64,000 nt of DNA from an uncultured Lachnospiraceae bacterium (GCA_902476265.1 CABSCP010000017.1:17412-81411), one strand, 5' to 3'. Counted from the stretch's first letter, positions 8,589 through 18,604 are shown. A program made the numbers and translations. The notes: generated by a model not told the origin, from the sequence alone.

Positions 8589-10907
8589 ATGAGACTGGAA
8601 GAAACAATTCAGAGAGAAATTCTGGAACAGCGGATTGAGCAGGAACTGGAGGCCCTTTCCGGGAAGCTTTTTGGCAAAACGCTTGCAGACGCGTCGGATG
8701 AAGAAGTGTATGTGTCGCTTCTGTACCTGGTAAAAGGACTGACAAAGGCTACCGTACCCAACGACGGGGATAAGAAGATTTATTACATTTCCGCGGAATT
8801 TCTGATCGGGAAACTGTTATCCAACAATCTGATCAATCTGGGGATTTATGACAAGGTGGAAGAAATCCTGAAGGAAAACGGAAAGGAGCTTTCCCGGATT
8901 GAGGAGATCGAACCGGAACCTTCTCTGGGAAACGGCGGCCTTGGCCGACTGGCGGCCTGTTTTCTGGATTCCATCGCCACACTGGGGCTTCCCGGCGAGG
9001 GGATCGGCTTAAACTATCATTTCGGTCTGTTTAAGCAGGTTTTCAAAGACAGACTGCAGACCGCCGAAAAGAATGACTGGATCGAAAAGGATTCCTGGCT
9101 GAATAAGACAGATGTTTCTTTCGATGTATTTTTCGGCGACAAAAAGGTGACTTCCCGTCTGTATGATATTGACGTGGTGGGATATGACAACGGCATAAAT
9201 AAGCTGCGCCTGTTCGATATCGAGAGCGTGGATGAGAGCATTGTGAAGGAAGGCATTTCTTTTGATAAGGAAGAAATCGAGAAGAACCTGACCCTGTTCT
9301 TATATCCCGACGATTCCGACGAAGCGGGCATGCTTCTGCGCATTTATCAGCAGTATTTCATGGTGAGCAACGCCGCACAGCTCATTTTAAAGGAAATGAA
9401 AGAGAAACAGTACGATCTGCGCAAGCTTTATGATTATGCGGTGATCCAGATCAACGACACCCATCCGTCCATGATCATTCCGGAACTGATCCGGATTTTG
9501 GTCCATGACAAGGCATTCACCATGGAGGAAGCCATTGAGGTGGTGAGCAAAACCTGCGCTTATACCAATCACACGATTCTGGCGGAAGCGCTGGAAAAAT
9601 GGCCGCTGGAATGGCTGGAAAAAGCGGTTCCCCAGCTGGTGCCCATCATCCGGGAGCTTTCTGAGCGTGTGGCCGTAAAATATGATGATCCAAAAGTGCA
9701 GATTATCGATGAAAATAACCTGGTGCACATGGCGCACATGGACATTCATTACGGCTTTTCGGTAAACGGTGTGGCCGCGATCCATACGGAAATTTTAAAG
9801 GAAACCGAGCTCAACGCTTTTTACCGGATCTATCCGGAAAAGTTCAACAACAAAACAAACGGCATCACCTTCCGCCGCTGGCTGCTTTCCTGTAACAGAG
9901 AGCTGGCGGATCTGATCACCCGCACCATCGGTTCCGGCTATAAGACGGATGCGGCCGAACTGGAAAAGCTGCTGGCATATCGGGACGATGAAGCATTTTT
10001 GGATGAACTGGCGGCGATCAAGAAGGAAAAGAAGCGCGTCCTTTCCGCTTATATTGAAGAAAAAGAAGGAGTATCCTTAAATCCTGATTCCGTATTTGAT
10101 ATTCAGATCAAGCGTCTGCACGAGTACAAGCGCCAGCAGATGAACGCGCTTTATATCATCCACAAATATCTGGAGATCAAGGGCGGCAAAAAGCCCGCAA
10201 GGCCGATCAGCTTTGTTTTCGGCGCCAAGGCGGCTCCCGCTTATGTGATCGCACAGGACATCATTCACCTGCTTCTGGTGCTGGAAGAGATCGTGAACAA
10301 CGATCCCGATGTGAAGGATTATATGAAGGTGGTTATGGTGGAAAACTATAACGTCAGCTACGCGGAAAAGCTGATTCCGGCCTGCGATATTTCCGAACAG
10401 ATTTCCCTGGCATCCAAGGAAGCTTCCGGCACCGGCAACATGAAGTTTATGTTAAACGGCGCGGTGACGCTGGGAACCTCCGACGGCGCGAACGTGGAAA
10501 TCAACGAGCTGGTGGGCGACGATAATATTTATATTTTCGGGGAAAAGAGCGAACAGATCATTAAGCACTACGAAAAGGCGGACTATGTGTCCAGAGACTA
10601 CTATGAAAAGAGCCCTGTCATCAAAGAGGCGGTGGATTTCATCGTGGGAAAACAGGCAATGGCTGCCGGACATAAAGAAAATCTGGAACGTCTGTATAAC
10701 GAATTGCTCAACAAAGACTGGTTTATGACGCTTTTGGATCTGGAGGATTATATCGCCACAAAGGACCGCATGCTTGTAGATTTTGAGGATCAGGCGAAGT
10801 GGAAGAGAATGATGCTTGTGAACATCGCCAAATCCGGCTTCTTCTCTTCCGACAGAACGATCCGGGAATATAACCGGGATATCTGGAAACTGGGAGAAGA
10901 AAACTAA
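8589..10907 (+). CDS. glgP: Glycogen/starch (maltodextrin) phosphorylase
   Basis: 772 residues from ATG 8589, five bases after GGAGGA; an upstream in-frame ATG at 8565 has no ribosome site. GT35 enzyme that releases glucose-1-phosphate from the non-reducing ends of alpha-1,4-glucans using phosphate and pyridoxal phosphate. The PLP motif EASGTGNMKF is present, with the Schiff-base lysine at about residue 619, and the N-terminal region has the GNGGLGRLAACFLDS signature. Length is at the short end of the family, as in most clostridial forms. It follows the LacI regulator but has its own terminator. Role: cytoplasmic glycogen or imported maltodextrin breakdown. Confidence 0.96.
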   Translation: MRLEETIQREILEQRIEQELEALSGKLFGKTLADASDEEVYVSLLYLVKGLTKATVPNDGDKKIYYISAEFLIGKLLSNNLINLGIYDKVEEILKENGKELSRIEEIEPEPSLGNGGLGRLAACFLDSIATLGLPGEGIGLNYHFGLFKQVFKDRLQTAEKNDWIEKDSWLNKTDVSFDVFFGDKKVTSRLYDIDVVGYDNGINKLRLFDIESVDESIVKEGISFDKEEIEKNLTLFLYPDDSDEAGMLLRIYQQYFMVSNAAQLILKEMKEKQYDLRKLYDYAVIQINDTHPSMIIPELIRILVHDKAFTMEEAIEVVSKTCAYTNHTILAEALEKWPLEWLEKAVPQLVPIIRELSERVAVKYDDPKVQIIDENNLVHMAHMDIHYGFSVNGVAAIHTEILKETELNAFYRIYPEKFNNKTNGITFRRWLLSCNRELADLITRTIGSGYKTDAAELEKLLAYRDDEAFLDELAAIKKEKKRVLSAYIEEKEGVSLNPDSVFDIQIKRLHEYKRQQMNALYIIHKYLEIKGGKKPARPISFVFGAKAAPAYVIAQDIIHLLLVLEEIVNNDPDVKDYMKVVMVENYNVSYAEKLIPACDISEQISLASKEASGTGNMKFMLNGAVTLGTSDGANVEINELVGDDNIYIFGEKSEQIIKHYEKADYVSRDYYEKSPVIKEAVDFIVGKQAMAAGHKENLERLYNELLNKDWFMTLLDLEDYIATKDRMLVDFEDQAKWKRMMLVNIAKSGFFSSDRTIREYNRDIWKLGEEN

Positions 10908-10928
10908 AAATGTAAAGAGATAAAGAGA

Positions 10929-10968
10929 CAGACCGTGAGCATGGAAACGTGTTCACGGTCTGCCTTTT
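10929..10968 (+). terminator. Rho-independent terminator after glgP
   Basis: CAGACCGTGA at 10929-10938 pairs with TCACGGTCTG at 10953-10962, followed by CCTTTTAG. Confidence 0.8.
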
Positions 10969-11049
10969 AGTCAGGAAAAAGATTGTATTATAAGAGGAAG
11001 GGAGTGTAAAATGGTAATCAGATAGACAGGAAAAAGGCGGAGGGAAGGA

Positions 11050-12080
11050 ATGGGGATTTATTTAAACAGCAAAGGGCCTTATACATTGTATAAAAGCGAA
11101 TGTGCAAAACCATATTTTGTGGATAAATCTATGATACTGCAGGAACTGTGGCCTTTGGTAGAACAGGGAAATAACCATGTCTGTATTACCAGGCCGCGCC
11201 GGGCAATCCTGAGATGAAGGAATATCTGAATCATTATAACGTCATTTATATATCGTTAAATGAACTTCCAAGAAAATGTGAGTCCTATGATCAGTATATC
11301 AGCCGCATTGAAAACAGACTGATACAGGATTTGATAGAGGCCTATCCGGACTGCCGGATTGGAGAAGAGGATGCGGTCTGGGATGTCCTGTTGGAGATAT
11401 TTTCTACGACAGGAAAAGAAAAATTCATTTTTGTTCTGGACGAATGGGACTTTATCTTTCACAGGGATTTTGTGACGGAAAAGGATAAAAAGGAGTATAT
11501 TTCTTTTTTGAGTAATTTATTGAAGGATAAGCCATATGTGTCGCTTGCATACATGACCGGAATCCTTCCGATTGCAAAATATTCAAGCGGCTCAGAACTG
11601 AATATGTTCATCGAATTTTCAATGGCGGCACAACAGCGTTTCAGCGACTATTTTGGATTTACGGAAACAGAAGTCTGTGAATTATACCATCGTTATCTGG
11701 AACGCACCGCTGAAACGGCGGTAGACTTGGACGGACTTAAAGAGTGGTATGACGGTTATCATACTGCATCGGGAGAACGTGTATATAATCCTCGTTCTGT
11801 TGTAGCAGCTTTGAGCAATAATCAGCTTGCCAGCTATTGGACCAGCTCGGGTCAGAGTTGATGGAAAAATTTTCAGAAATGATCCGAAAGGAAAGTTCTT
11901 TGAGGTATGTGAACAAACTGGTGAAGGAATCTGACAGAATGCTTCCAGCGACACTGGAGGGGGATACAAGAACCATGAATGAGGTATACCGGGCGTATTC
12001 TTGCGGTGGGAATCGGGTACAGCAGAAGCGGGAAGGAACATTTCTGTAAAGTGGAAATTATAGAACGGGAACGTCTGTGA
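11050..12080 (+). pseudogene. Decayed AAA-ATPase / PD-(D/E)XK nuclease-like gene (DUF1703 type)
   Basis: The pieces line up with one family of about 540-580 residues. ATG 11050 starts MGIYLNSKGPYTLYKSE and runs to CITRPRR, then hits a stop at 11214, exactly where the Walker A motif should follow. An open frame from 11214 gives YLNHYNVIYISLNELP through a Walker-B-like FVLDEWD to NPRSVVAALSNNQLASYWTSSG, stopping at 11861. A shifted frame then gives RYVNKLVKESDRMLPATLEGDT, and another gives the family-like end AVGIGYSRSGKEHFCKVEII, ending at 12080. At least two internal deletions and two frameshifts have removed the P-loop and most of the nuclease domain. The family is multicopy in Bacteroidetes and Lachnospiraceae; its role is not established. 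Confidence 0.75.
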
Positions 12081-12090
12081 AAGTTCCGTC

Positions 12091-12128
12091 AAGCGGCAAT
12101 GCCGGAAGGATTGCCGCTTCTTTTTTAC
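12091..12128 (+). terminator. Rho-independent terminator after the AAA-ATPase remnant
   Basis: AAGCGGCAAT at 12091-12100 pairs with ATTGCCGCTT at 12110-12119, followed by CTTTTTTAC. It survives downstream of the decayed gene. Confidence 0.8.
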
Positions 12129-12145
12129 AATTATGATAGAATAAT

Positions 12146-13189
12146 TTAATCGTCTTTTAAAAAGCTTTCCCTGTAAAGAAAGGAATAGGGAATTTCGGCC
12201 TGTATTGTGGAAGTCCGGTTTTGGATTTTATCCACCAGCATATAGACGGAATTGTATCCCATTTCATAAGAATGGACATAGGTTGTGGATAGTTTTGGAG
12301 AAAATTCTTCCCCGCCCCGCCGGTATTGACTGGTGGCCACAATGGAGATGTCCTCCGGGATTCTCAGTCCCAGGGAATGAATGATGCCGTAGGCCTGGGA
12401 ACAGGTGAGCAGCTGGTCAAGGTAGATCGCCTGGACCGGCTTTTTTTGTGTCAGAAGAGAGCAAAGCTGGTTCTGAAAACTGTCGGAATTATAGTAATCG
12501 TAAAGAACAAGCCGGTATTCGGAATCGGAGAGCCCCTTTTCTTTTCGGAAATCTTCCATAATTTTCATGGAGGATTCTGCCGTTTTTAAATTTTCCGCGT
12601 GAAAATAGCCGGTGAACATGGCGACGCTGGAAAATCCCTTCCGGTAACAGAGTTCCAGAAAATCATGTTTATAGATTTCATGACCTCCATAAACATTACA
12701 GCCTGCTTTGTCAAAAGGAAGGCGCATTCCCGTATAGACTACGGGAAAATGATTCTCCAGAAGCCTGGAGAGGAAAAGGTGATAATCACTGAACATATAG
12801 GTGAAAATCAGGCCGTCCACTTTTTTGCGCTGGACAAAAAGGGCGGCATCGTCGGTGGTGAGGGAGGAATGGTTGTCCAGCAGAACATCATATTTTAATT
12901 CGTGGGCAGCCACCATGACACCGTTTAAAAACTGCAGCGTGAAAGCATCCCCCTCGGGATTTTTATTCCAGGAAGGGAGGATGAGGGCCAGCGTATGGGT
13001 CTGATGGGAGGCCAGGCTCTGGGCGCTGGCGCTGGGGGAATATCCCAGCTCTTCCATGGCCTTTAAAACTCTTGCTTCCGTGGCGGAAGAATAGCGTCCC
13101 TTTTTGTTGAGCACCCTGGAAATGGTTGCGATGGATAAGTTTGTTTTTTCAGCGATATCATAAATCGTGACCGGTTTTTGTGTTTTCAT
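12146..13189 (-). CDS. LacI family transcriptional regulator of the sulfatase locus
   Basis: 347 residues. N-terminal LacI helix-turn-helix (VTIYDIAEKTNLSIATISRVLNKKG) and C-terminal sugar-sensing domain. It diverges from the transporter-sulfatase operon at 13503, and two identical GTAAGCGCTTAC operators lie between them, one upstream of its own promoter and one just downstream of the operon promoter. It most likely represses the operon until a glycan-derived ligand appears. Confidence 0.92.
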   Translation of the reverse strand: MKTQKPVTIYDIAEKTNLSIATISRVLNKKGRYSSATEARVLKAMEELGYSPSASAQSLASHQTHTLALILPSWNKNPEGDAFTLQFLNGVMVAAHELKYDVLLDNHSSLTTDDAALFVQRKKVDGLIFTYMFSDYHLFLSRLLENHFPVVYTGMRLPFDKAGCNVYGGHEIYKHDFLELCYRKGFSSVAMFTGYFHAENLKTAESSMKIMEDFRKEKGLSDSEYRLVLYDYYNSDSFQNQLCSLLTQKKPVQAIYLDQLLTCSQAYGIIHSLGLRIPEDISIVATSQYRRGGEEFSPKLSTTYVHSYEMGYNSVYMLVDKIQNRTSTIQAEIPYSFLYRESFLKDD

Positions 13190-13296
13190 CAGAGAATCCT
13201 TTTTTATTCATAATCATGGAAAGACCGCAGTGCGCCTTTTCCATGACCTGTGATGCCGGCAGGGGTTGATGCCGACACAGCCACAGGATACTTTAA

Positions 13297-13345
13297 ATTG
13301 TACATACTTTGAAGAATTTGTCAATCATTGTGAGTAAGCGCTTAC
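13297..13345 (-). promoter_or_regulatory. Promoter of the LacI gene with upstream operator copy
   Basis: Read on the minus strand: TTGACA (13324-13319), 16-base spacer, TACAAT (13302-13297). The palindrome GTAAGCGCTTAC at 13334-13345 sits about ten bases upstream of the -35 box. Confidence 0.65.
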
Positions 13346-13419
13346 TTTTTCGAAAAACGATGAGTAAAAACAAAAATATGTGCAATCTGACAGAATAATA
13401 GAAATTTGAGAAAACAGCA

Positions 13420-13470
13420 TTGACATAATTGATGGAATAGGGTAGGATCAAATTATGAGTAAGCGCTTAC
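13420..13470 (+). promoter_or_regulatory. Promoter and operator of the transporter-sulfatase operon
   Basis: TTGACA at 13420-13425, a 17-base spacer, TAGGAT at 13443-13448. The second GTAAGCGCTTAC operator, at 13459-13470, covers the expected start site, the classic position for repression. The centres of the two operators are 125 bases apart, which would allow DNA looping. Confidence 0.8.
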
Positions 13471-13502
13471 GCAAAAGAAAAGAAGAAAAGGGGTAAATCA
13501 AG

Positions 13503-14795
13503 ATGAAGTTTAAAATTGCGGCATTATGCATGTCCTGTATCCTGGCGGCAGGAAGTCTGGCCGGATGCGGGCAGACCGAAAACGCACAGAGCAGCCAAAG
13601 TACACAGACCGCTGCAAAAGCGGAAAATGAAAATGCAGAAAGCACCACTGTGAATATTTGGATTGCAGGAACCGGCGATGCGGATTCCGACAAAGCGTAT
13701 AAGACTGTTTTAGACGCTTATTGTAAAGAGCACCCGGACGTGGCGTATGAGCTTTCCTATATTCCCTGGGGAGATTATTTTACAAAATTGAATACGGGGC
13801 TGATCGGAGCGGCGGGGCCGGATATTTTCATGCTGGGGTTCGGACAGATCGGCGCGGTACAAAGAGCGGGAAATCTGATGGATTTGACAGAGTATATTAC
13901 CGATGATATTCAGGATGATTTTTATGAAAATATTCTGGATATCTGTAAAAAAGACGGCGGCATTTACGCGTTGTTTAAACCTGCCAACAGAAATATTTTT
14001 TACCGGAAGGATATTGCAGAGCAAAACGGTGTGACCGAAGAGGAACTGCATATCACCTCTGCAGAGGATCTGGCAGGACTGGTTGAGAAGATGACAGTCA
14101 GAGATGACAGCGGGAATGTGGTAACTTACGGGATGGAACTGGATCCCGACGAAGAACAGGAATTATTTACCTTCATGGGAATGTTTACGGAAAAACCGGA
14201 ATTGTGGGATGGGGAGTATAAAGCTTCTTTTAACAGCGAAGCCGGTATAAAGGCCATGGAATTTGAAAAAGAATTGTATGATACCGGGAATGTATGTTTT
14301 CAGGATGCCACAGCGGCTTCTTCCGGTCTGACTTCAGGCGTTGCGGCCATGTGCATCGGAGCGCCCACAGAGTTTATGACGGCAGACAGCGCTTTTCCGG
14401 GTCAGATCGGCTGTATCCAAAACGATTGTTCCAATTTGCTGATCGGGGATTATCTGGCGGTGAATGCGCATTCTAAAAATCCGGAAGCAGCGGTGGATAT
14501 GTTCTTACATATGTTTTCAAAAGAATCTTTATCAACCTTTGCCAGCGTTGCGGGCCAGTTTGCAGGGAGAAAATCTGTGGACAGCACTTTTGAATCCATC
14601 AACCCTGAATTTTCCAGGATCGTTTCTAATTATCAGAGGGCAGTTTCCTACGGAACCGCGATGCATCCGAACTTTGGTGAATGCATTGCCTATGTGCGCA
14701 CGGCGATGGAAACGGTTTTTTCAGGGGCAGATGTAAAACAGACATTTGAGGAAGCGGCAAATCAGTGGAATGCTGTCTTACAGACAGTGAAGTAA
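13503..14795 (+). CDS. Extracellular solute-binding lipoprotein of sugar ABC transporter
   Basis: 430 residues. Signal peptide with lipobox LAGC and lipidated Cys22, then a family 1 (MalE/UgpB-like) binding domain beginning TVNIWIAGTGDADSDKAY. First gene of an operon with two permeases and a sulfatase, so the likely ligand is a sulfated oligosaccharide or a co-released sugar. A LacI operator lies about 30 bases upstream. Confidence 0.92.
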   Translation: MKFKIAALCMSCILAAGSLAGCGQTENAQSSQSTQTAAKAENENAESTTVNIWIAGTGDADSDKAYKTVLDAYCKEHPDVAYELSYIPWGDYFTKLNTGLIGAAGPDIFMLGFGQIGAVQRAGNLMDLTEYITDDIQDDFYENILDICKKDGGIYALFKPANRNIFYRKDIAEQNGVTEEELHITSAEDLAGLVEKMTVRDDSGNVVTYGMELDPDEEQELFTFMGMFTEKPELWDGEYKASFNSEAGIKAMEFEKELYDTGNVCFQDATAASSGLTSGVAAMCIGAPTEFMTADSAFPGQIGCIQNDCSNLLIGDYLAVNAHSKNPEAAVDMFLHMFSKESLSTFASVAGQFAGRKSVDSTFESINPEFSRIVSNYQRAVSYGTAMHPNFGECIAYVRTAMETVFSGADVKQTFEEAANQWNAVLQTVK

Positions 14796-14826
14796 AGACA
14801 GGCAAATGCGGACATGGAGGCGTGTT

Positions 14827-15720
14827 ATGCAAAAGAACAGGAAAAAAAAGAACGGATTGGAGCAGCAAAACGCTGCCTATCTGCTGATCGCACCCAGCTA
14901 TATCATTTATGCCGTATTCATTTTGATACCGGTGATCTGGACCATCGTCATGTCTTTTACGGATTATGACCTGACCAGCGCCCATTTTGTGGGAATCCGA
15001 AATTATATTCAGCTGGCAAAAGATCCTATTTTCATAAAGAGTATCGGAAATACGCTGTATTTTTGTTTCCTGGCCATTGTGCCGGGGATGATTTTGGGGC
15101 TGGCATTGGCTCTGCTTTTGAATCAAAAAATGAGAGGGACGGGGTTTTTCAGGACGCTGTTTTATTTGCCTAACATTTTCTCCATGGTAGCCGTGTCCAT
15201 GGCCTGGCTGTATTTGTATGATACCACAGCCGGCATTTTGAATAAATTCCTCAGGGATATGGGGAGAAACCCTGTCCCCTGGATCAGCAGCGCTTCTATG
15301 GCGATGATATCCGTAGCGATCATGAGCGTTTGGAATACGATGGGATACAATATGATTTTGTTTTTGTCGGGGCTTCAGGGAATCCCGGACTATTTGTATG
15401 AAGCGGCGGGGATCGACGGCGCGGGAAGCTGGAAAAAATTCTGGCATATCACCCTGCCCATGCTCCGTCCCACCACCTTTTTTGTTTTTGTTATGGCGTG
15501 CATCAATTCCTTCCAGGTATTTGGGCAGGTTTTAATTGTCACCAACGGAGGACCGATGAATGCTACCACTACAGTTGCGCATCAGATTTATAAAAACGGT
15601 TTTGAGTATTATAAAATGGGATATGCCTCCTCTCAGGCAGTCATTCTCATGCTCATTATTTTTATCATTACCATGATCAATCTTCGTTACGGAAGGGGGG
15701 ACGACAATGACCTCGGATAA
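14827..15720 (+). CDS. Sugar ABC transporter permease (MalF/UgpA-like)
   Basis: 297 residues from ATG 14827, six bases after GGAGG; an in-frame ATG at 14806 has no ribosome site. About six membrane segments and EAA loop YEAAGIDGAGSWKKFWHIT. Forms the channel with the product of 15707-16600, whose start overlaps this gene's end by 14 bases, indicating coupled translation. Confidence 0.92.
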   Translation: MQKNRKKKNGLEQQNAAYLLIAPSYIIYAVFILIPVIWTIVMSFTDYDLTSAHFVGIRNYIQLAKDPIFIKSIGNTLYFCFLAIVPGMILGLALALLLNQKMRGTGFFRTLFYLPNIFSMVAVSMAWLYLYDTTAGILNKFLRDMGRNPVPWISSASMAMISVAIMSVWNTMGYNMILFLSGLQGIPDYLYEAAGIDGAGSWKKFWHITLPMLRPTTFFVFVMACINSFQVFGQVLIVTNGGPMNATTTVAHQIYKNGFEYYKMGYASSQAVILMLIIFIITMINLRYGRGDDNDLG

Positions 15721-16600
15721 GATGGGAAAGAAGAAAAAACAGAAGATTTTCCGGGGGATCACCTGTCTGATCCTCAGCGGCTGGGTGCTGGTGACCCTCG
15801 TACCCATTATTTTTACAGTTCTGACCGCATTCAAATCCGATACGGAGATTTCCATGGCAAGTTTCCGCTGGCTTCCCAAAAGCTTCGCTTATCTGGAAAA
15901 TTTCAGACAGGCTTTTGCCATGGGAGACTGGCTCCGGTATTTTAAAAACAGCCTGTTTCTCACGCTGGTGACGGTGGCGGGAAGCCTTTTGTTCAACTCC
16001 ATGGCGGGCTTTGCCTTTGCCAGACTGCGGTTTAAGGGGAAGGAAGTTCTGTTTATGAGCGTCCTTCTGGGCATGATGGTTTCGCCCCAGTCGATCATCA
16101 TCCCCCAGTATGTGATGATTCGTTCCGTGCCTCTGTGCGGCGGAAATAACCTGCTGGGACAAGGAGGCACAGGACTGCTGGATTCTTATTTTGCGCTGCT
16201 GGTCCCTTTTTTGGCCGGAGCCTTTGGAATTTTTTTGTGCAGACAGTTTTACTCCACCTTCCCGGAATCGCTGGATGATGCCGCCAGGATAGACGGCTGC
16301 GGAGCAATTAAGACTTATTTTTTGATTTATCTGCCCTTATCCAAAACAATTTTGGCCACGCTGACCATTTTGAAGTCGGTGGCAACCTGGAATGATTTTT
16401 TCTATCCGCTGATTATGACACAGTCGGAACATATGAAAACGGTGCAGCTGGGGCTGCAGATGTTCCGGGGAAGCGCTTCCATCCACTATAACTATTTGAT
16501 GGCGGCCACTGTGATTACGGTGATCCCCATGGTAATTGTTTATGCGTGCGCACAAAAATATTTTGTCCAGGGAATTGTGTCATCCGGTATGAAGAATTAA
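15707..16600 (+). CDS. Sugar ABC transporter permease (MalG/UgpE-like)
   Basis: 297 residues, ATG after GGAAGGGGGG. About six membrane segments and EAA loop DDAARIDGCGAIKTYFLIY; C-terminus IVSSGMKN is typical of MalG-type permeases. Overlaps the preceding permease gene. No ATPase gene in the operon, so a shared sugar ATPase is expected. Confidence 0.92.
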   Translation: MTSDKMGKKKKQKIFRGITCLILSGWVLVTLVPIIFTVLTAFKSDTEISMASFRWLPKSFAYLENFRQAFAMGDWLRYFKNSLFLTLVTVAGSLLFNSMAGFAFARLRFKGKEVLFMSVLLGMMVSPQSIIIPQYVMIRSVPLCGGNNLLGQGGTGLLDSYFALLVPFLAGAFGIFLCRQFYSTFPESLDDAARIDGCGAIKTYFLIYLPLSKTILATLTILKSVATWNDFFYPLIMTQSEHMKTVQLGLQMFRGSASIHYNYLMAATVITVIPMVIVYACAQKYFVQGIVSSGMKN

Positions 16601-16614
16601 AAAGGAGAAAGAAC

Positions 16615-18420
16615 ATGAAAGCGATCATGATTATGTATGATTCCCTGAACAGGCGTTTCCTGCCAAACTATGGGGACGGGTTATCTAAAATGCCCAATTT
16701 CAAACGTCTGGGGGAGCATACGGTAACATTCGACAACTGCTATGTGGGAAGTCTTCCCTGTATGCCGGCCAGAAGAGAACTGCATACGGGCAGATTAAAT
16801 TTTCTGCACAGAGGCTGGTGCCCTTTGGAACCCTTTGATGATTCCATGCCGGAAATTTTAAAAAATAACGGCATATACAGCCATCTGGTATCCGATCACC
16901 AGCATTACTGGGAAGATGGGGGAGGAACCTATCATACCCGGTATCGTTCCTGGGAATGTGAAAGAGGGCAGGAGGGAGACCCCTGGAAAGGGGATTTGAG
17001 CGTCCGGGCGTCTGACCACGCTGCGGCGTTCGGTCCAAAGCCTGTGAATACAGCAGGCAGGAATATGCGCTGTCAGGATTGGGTCAACAGAAGTTATATG
17101 AAACAGATGGCGGATTTCCCCCAGATGAAGACCTTTGGAGACGGCATTGAATTTATTGAGAAAAATCATGGGTTTGACAACTGGTTTTTGCAGATCGAAA
17201 CCTTTGATCCTCACGAACCCTTCTTTTCCCCGGAGGAATTTCAGGAGTTATACAGACAGGACGGGATGGAAGTTTCAAAGTATGACTGGCCGCCTTATGG
17301 TCCTGTGACGGAATCGGAAGAATTTGTCCCCGGGGTCCGGAACCGGTACAGGTCACTTTTGAGCATGTGCGACAGCAGTCTTGGGAAAATTCTGGATCTG
17401 ATGGACCGCTATCAACTCTGGGAGGATACCATGCTGATTGTGAACACGGATCATGGCTATATGCTGGGAGAACATTTATGGTGGGCCAAAGGCGTTATGC
17501 CTTTATATAATGAAATGGCCAATATTCCACTGTTTATCTGGGATCCCAGGTGCAGGAAAAAAGGAGAGAGAAGAAACAGTCTGGTACAGACCATCGATCT
17601 GGCGCCCACTGTGCTGGATTACTTTGGGCTGGAGATTCCCAAAGATATGCAGGGATTTGTGCTCAAAGATACCATTTCGGAAGATAAAGAAGTCAGAAAG
17701 TATGCGCTGTTCGGCATTTTTGGGTCCATGATCAACATTACCGACGGCAGATATGTGTATATGAGAGCCCCTTTGACGAGAGAAAATCAGCCGTTGACGG
17801 AATATACGCTGATGCCCACCACCATGAGAGCCAGATTGTCCCCCGAAAGACTGAAAAAGGCTTCCCTGCATGCGCCTTTCTCTTTTACAAAGGAGTGTCC
17901 GCTGCTGGCTGTGCCGGCCGGCGAGGAATGGGGAGAAACCGCGCCCTGTTACCGGTACGGAGATATGCTTTTTGACTTACTGACGGATGAGGCGGAAGAA
18001 AAACCTCTGGATGACCCCGAAAAAGAGGCGGAACTGGCAACGGCGATGGCAGCGCTCATGCAGGAAAATGACGCCCCAAAAGAGCAGTTTATCCGTATGG
18101 GGCTTCCTGCACAGGGAAGGGTGACACAAGAGCTGATTTTGAAACAGCGGGAGCAAAAAAAGAGCTATCATCCGGTGGAACATCTGAAAGAATACGTGTG
18201 GGAAGAAAGTGCAGAATGGCAGTTTGAGGTTTTGAAAAATGTGGTAAGCCCCTTTTTCAAAGAGTCGGAAGTGGAAATGCGTTTTAAGGATTACATGAAT
18301 GAAACGGGAAGAAAACAGGTTGGCGCAGAGCAAATGATGGAATTTGCCATGAGAGTGATTCCGGAAGAAAACCTGGAATCAGGGATTTTTACGATGAAAA
18401 TGGCGGCTAGACTGAGATGA
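16615..18420 (+). CDS. Cysteine-type sulfatase, cytoplasmic
   Basis: 601 residues from ATG 16615, after AAGGAG; a longer in-frame start at 16546 would lie inside the permease gene. The sulfatase signature C-x-P-A-R with a downstream HTGR is at 49-60 (CMPARRELHTGR). Cys49 would be oxidised to formylglycine by the radical-SAM anaerobic maturase (anSME), whose gene is not in this window. A metal site is visible as NTDHGYMLGEHLWWAKG. No signal peptide, so it acts on imported sulfated sugars. Its place as fourth gene after the binding protein and two permeases makes this an import-and-desulfate operon. The family covers host mucin, glycosaminoglycan and algal glycan sulfates; the substrate cannot be chosen from sequence. 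Confidence 0.9.
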   Translation: MKAIMIMYDSLNRRFLPNYGDGLSKMPNFKRLGEHTVTFDNCYVGSLPCMPARRELHTGRLNFLHRGWCPLEPFDDSMPEILKNNGIYSHLVSDHQHYWEDGGGTYHTRYRSWECERGQEGDPWKGDLSVRASDHAAAFGPKPVNTAGRNMRCQDWVNRSYMKQMADFPQMKTFGDGIEFIEKNHGFDNWFLQIETFDPHEPFFSPEEFQELYRQDGMEVSKYDWPPYGPVTESEEFVPGVRNRYRSLLSMCDSSLGKILDLMDRYQLWEDTMLIVNTDHGYMLGEHLWWAKGVMPLYNEMANIPLFIWDPRCRKKGERRNSLVQTIDLAPTVLDYFGLEIPKDMQGFVLKDTISEDKEVRKYALFGIFGSMINITDGRYVYMRAPLTRENQPLTEYTLMPTTMRARLSPERLKKASLHAPFSFTKECPLLAVPAGEEWGETAPCYRYGDMLFDLLTDEAEEKPLDDPEKEAELATAMAALMQENDAPKEQFIRMGLPAQGRVTQELILKQREQKKSYHPVEHLKEYVWEESAEWQFEVLKNVVSPFFKESEVEMRFKDYMNETGRKQVGAEQMMEFAMRVIPEENLESGIFTMKMAARLR

Positions 18421-18510
18421 GAAATCCGGCGCGGATATCCGGAGATATTTCCGGTGGTCTCTGATGGAAAATGGGGAGAATTTATAAACAGGATATAAAA
18501 AGACGACCCG

Positions 18511-18559
18511 ATGCAGGGAGACGGCACATCCAAAGAGAGCGCCGTTTCCCTGCATTTTT
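18511..18559 (+). terminator. Rho-independent terminator after the sulfatase operon
   Basis: ATGCAGGGAGACGGC (18511-18525) pairs with GCCGTTTCCCTGCAT (18541-18555) with one mismatch, followed by TTTTG. Confidence 0.75.
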
Positions 18560-18604
18560 GGGGATAATAACAAAAAAAGCGTGTTTTTTATTTCGGGAAA
18601 AGGC

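Noticed and set aside
14626..15447. 273-codon frame opposite the permease gene
   Set aside because: His/Gln/Pro-rich shadow of transmembrane codons.
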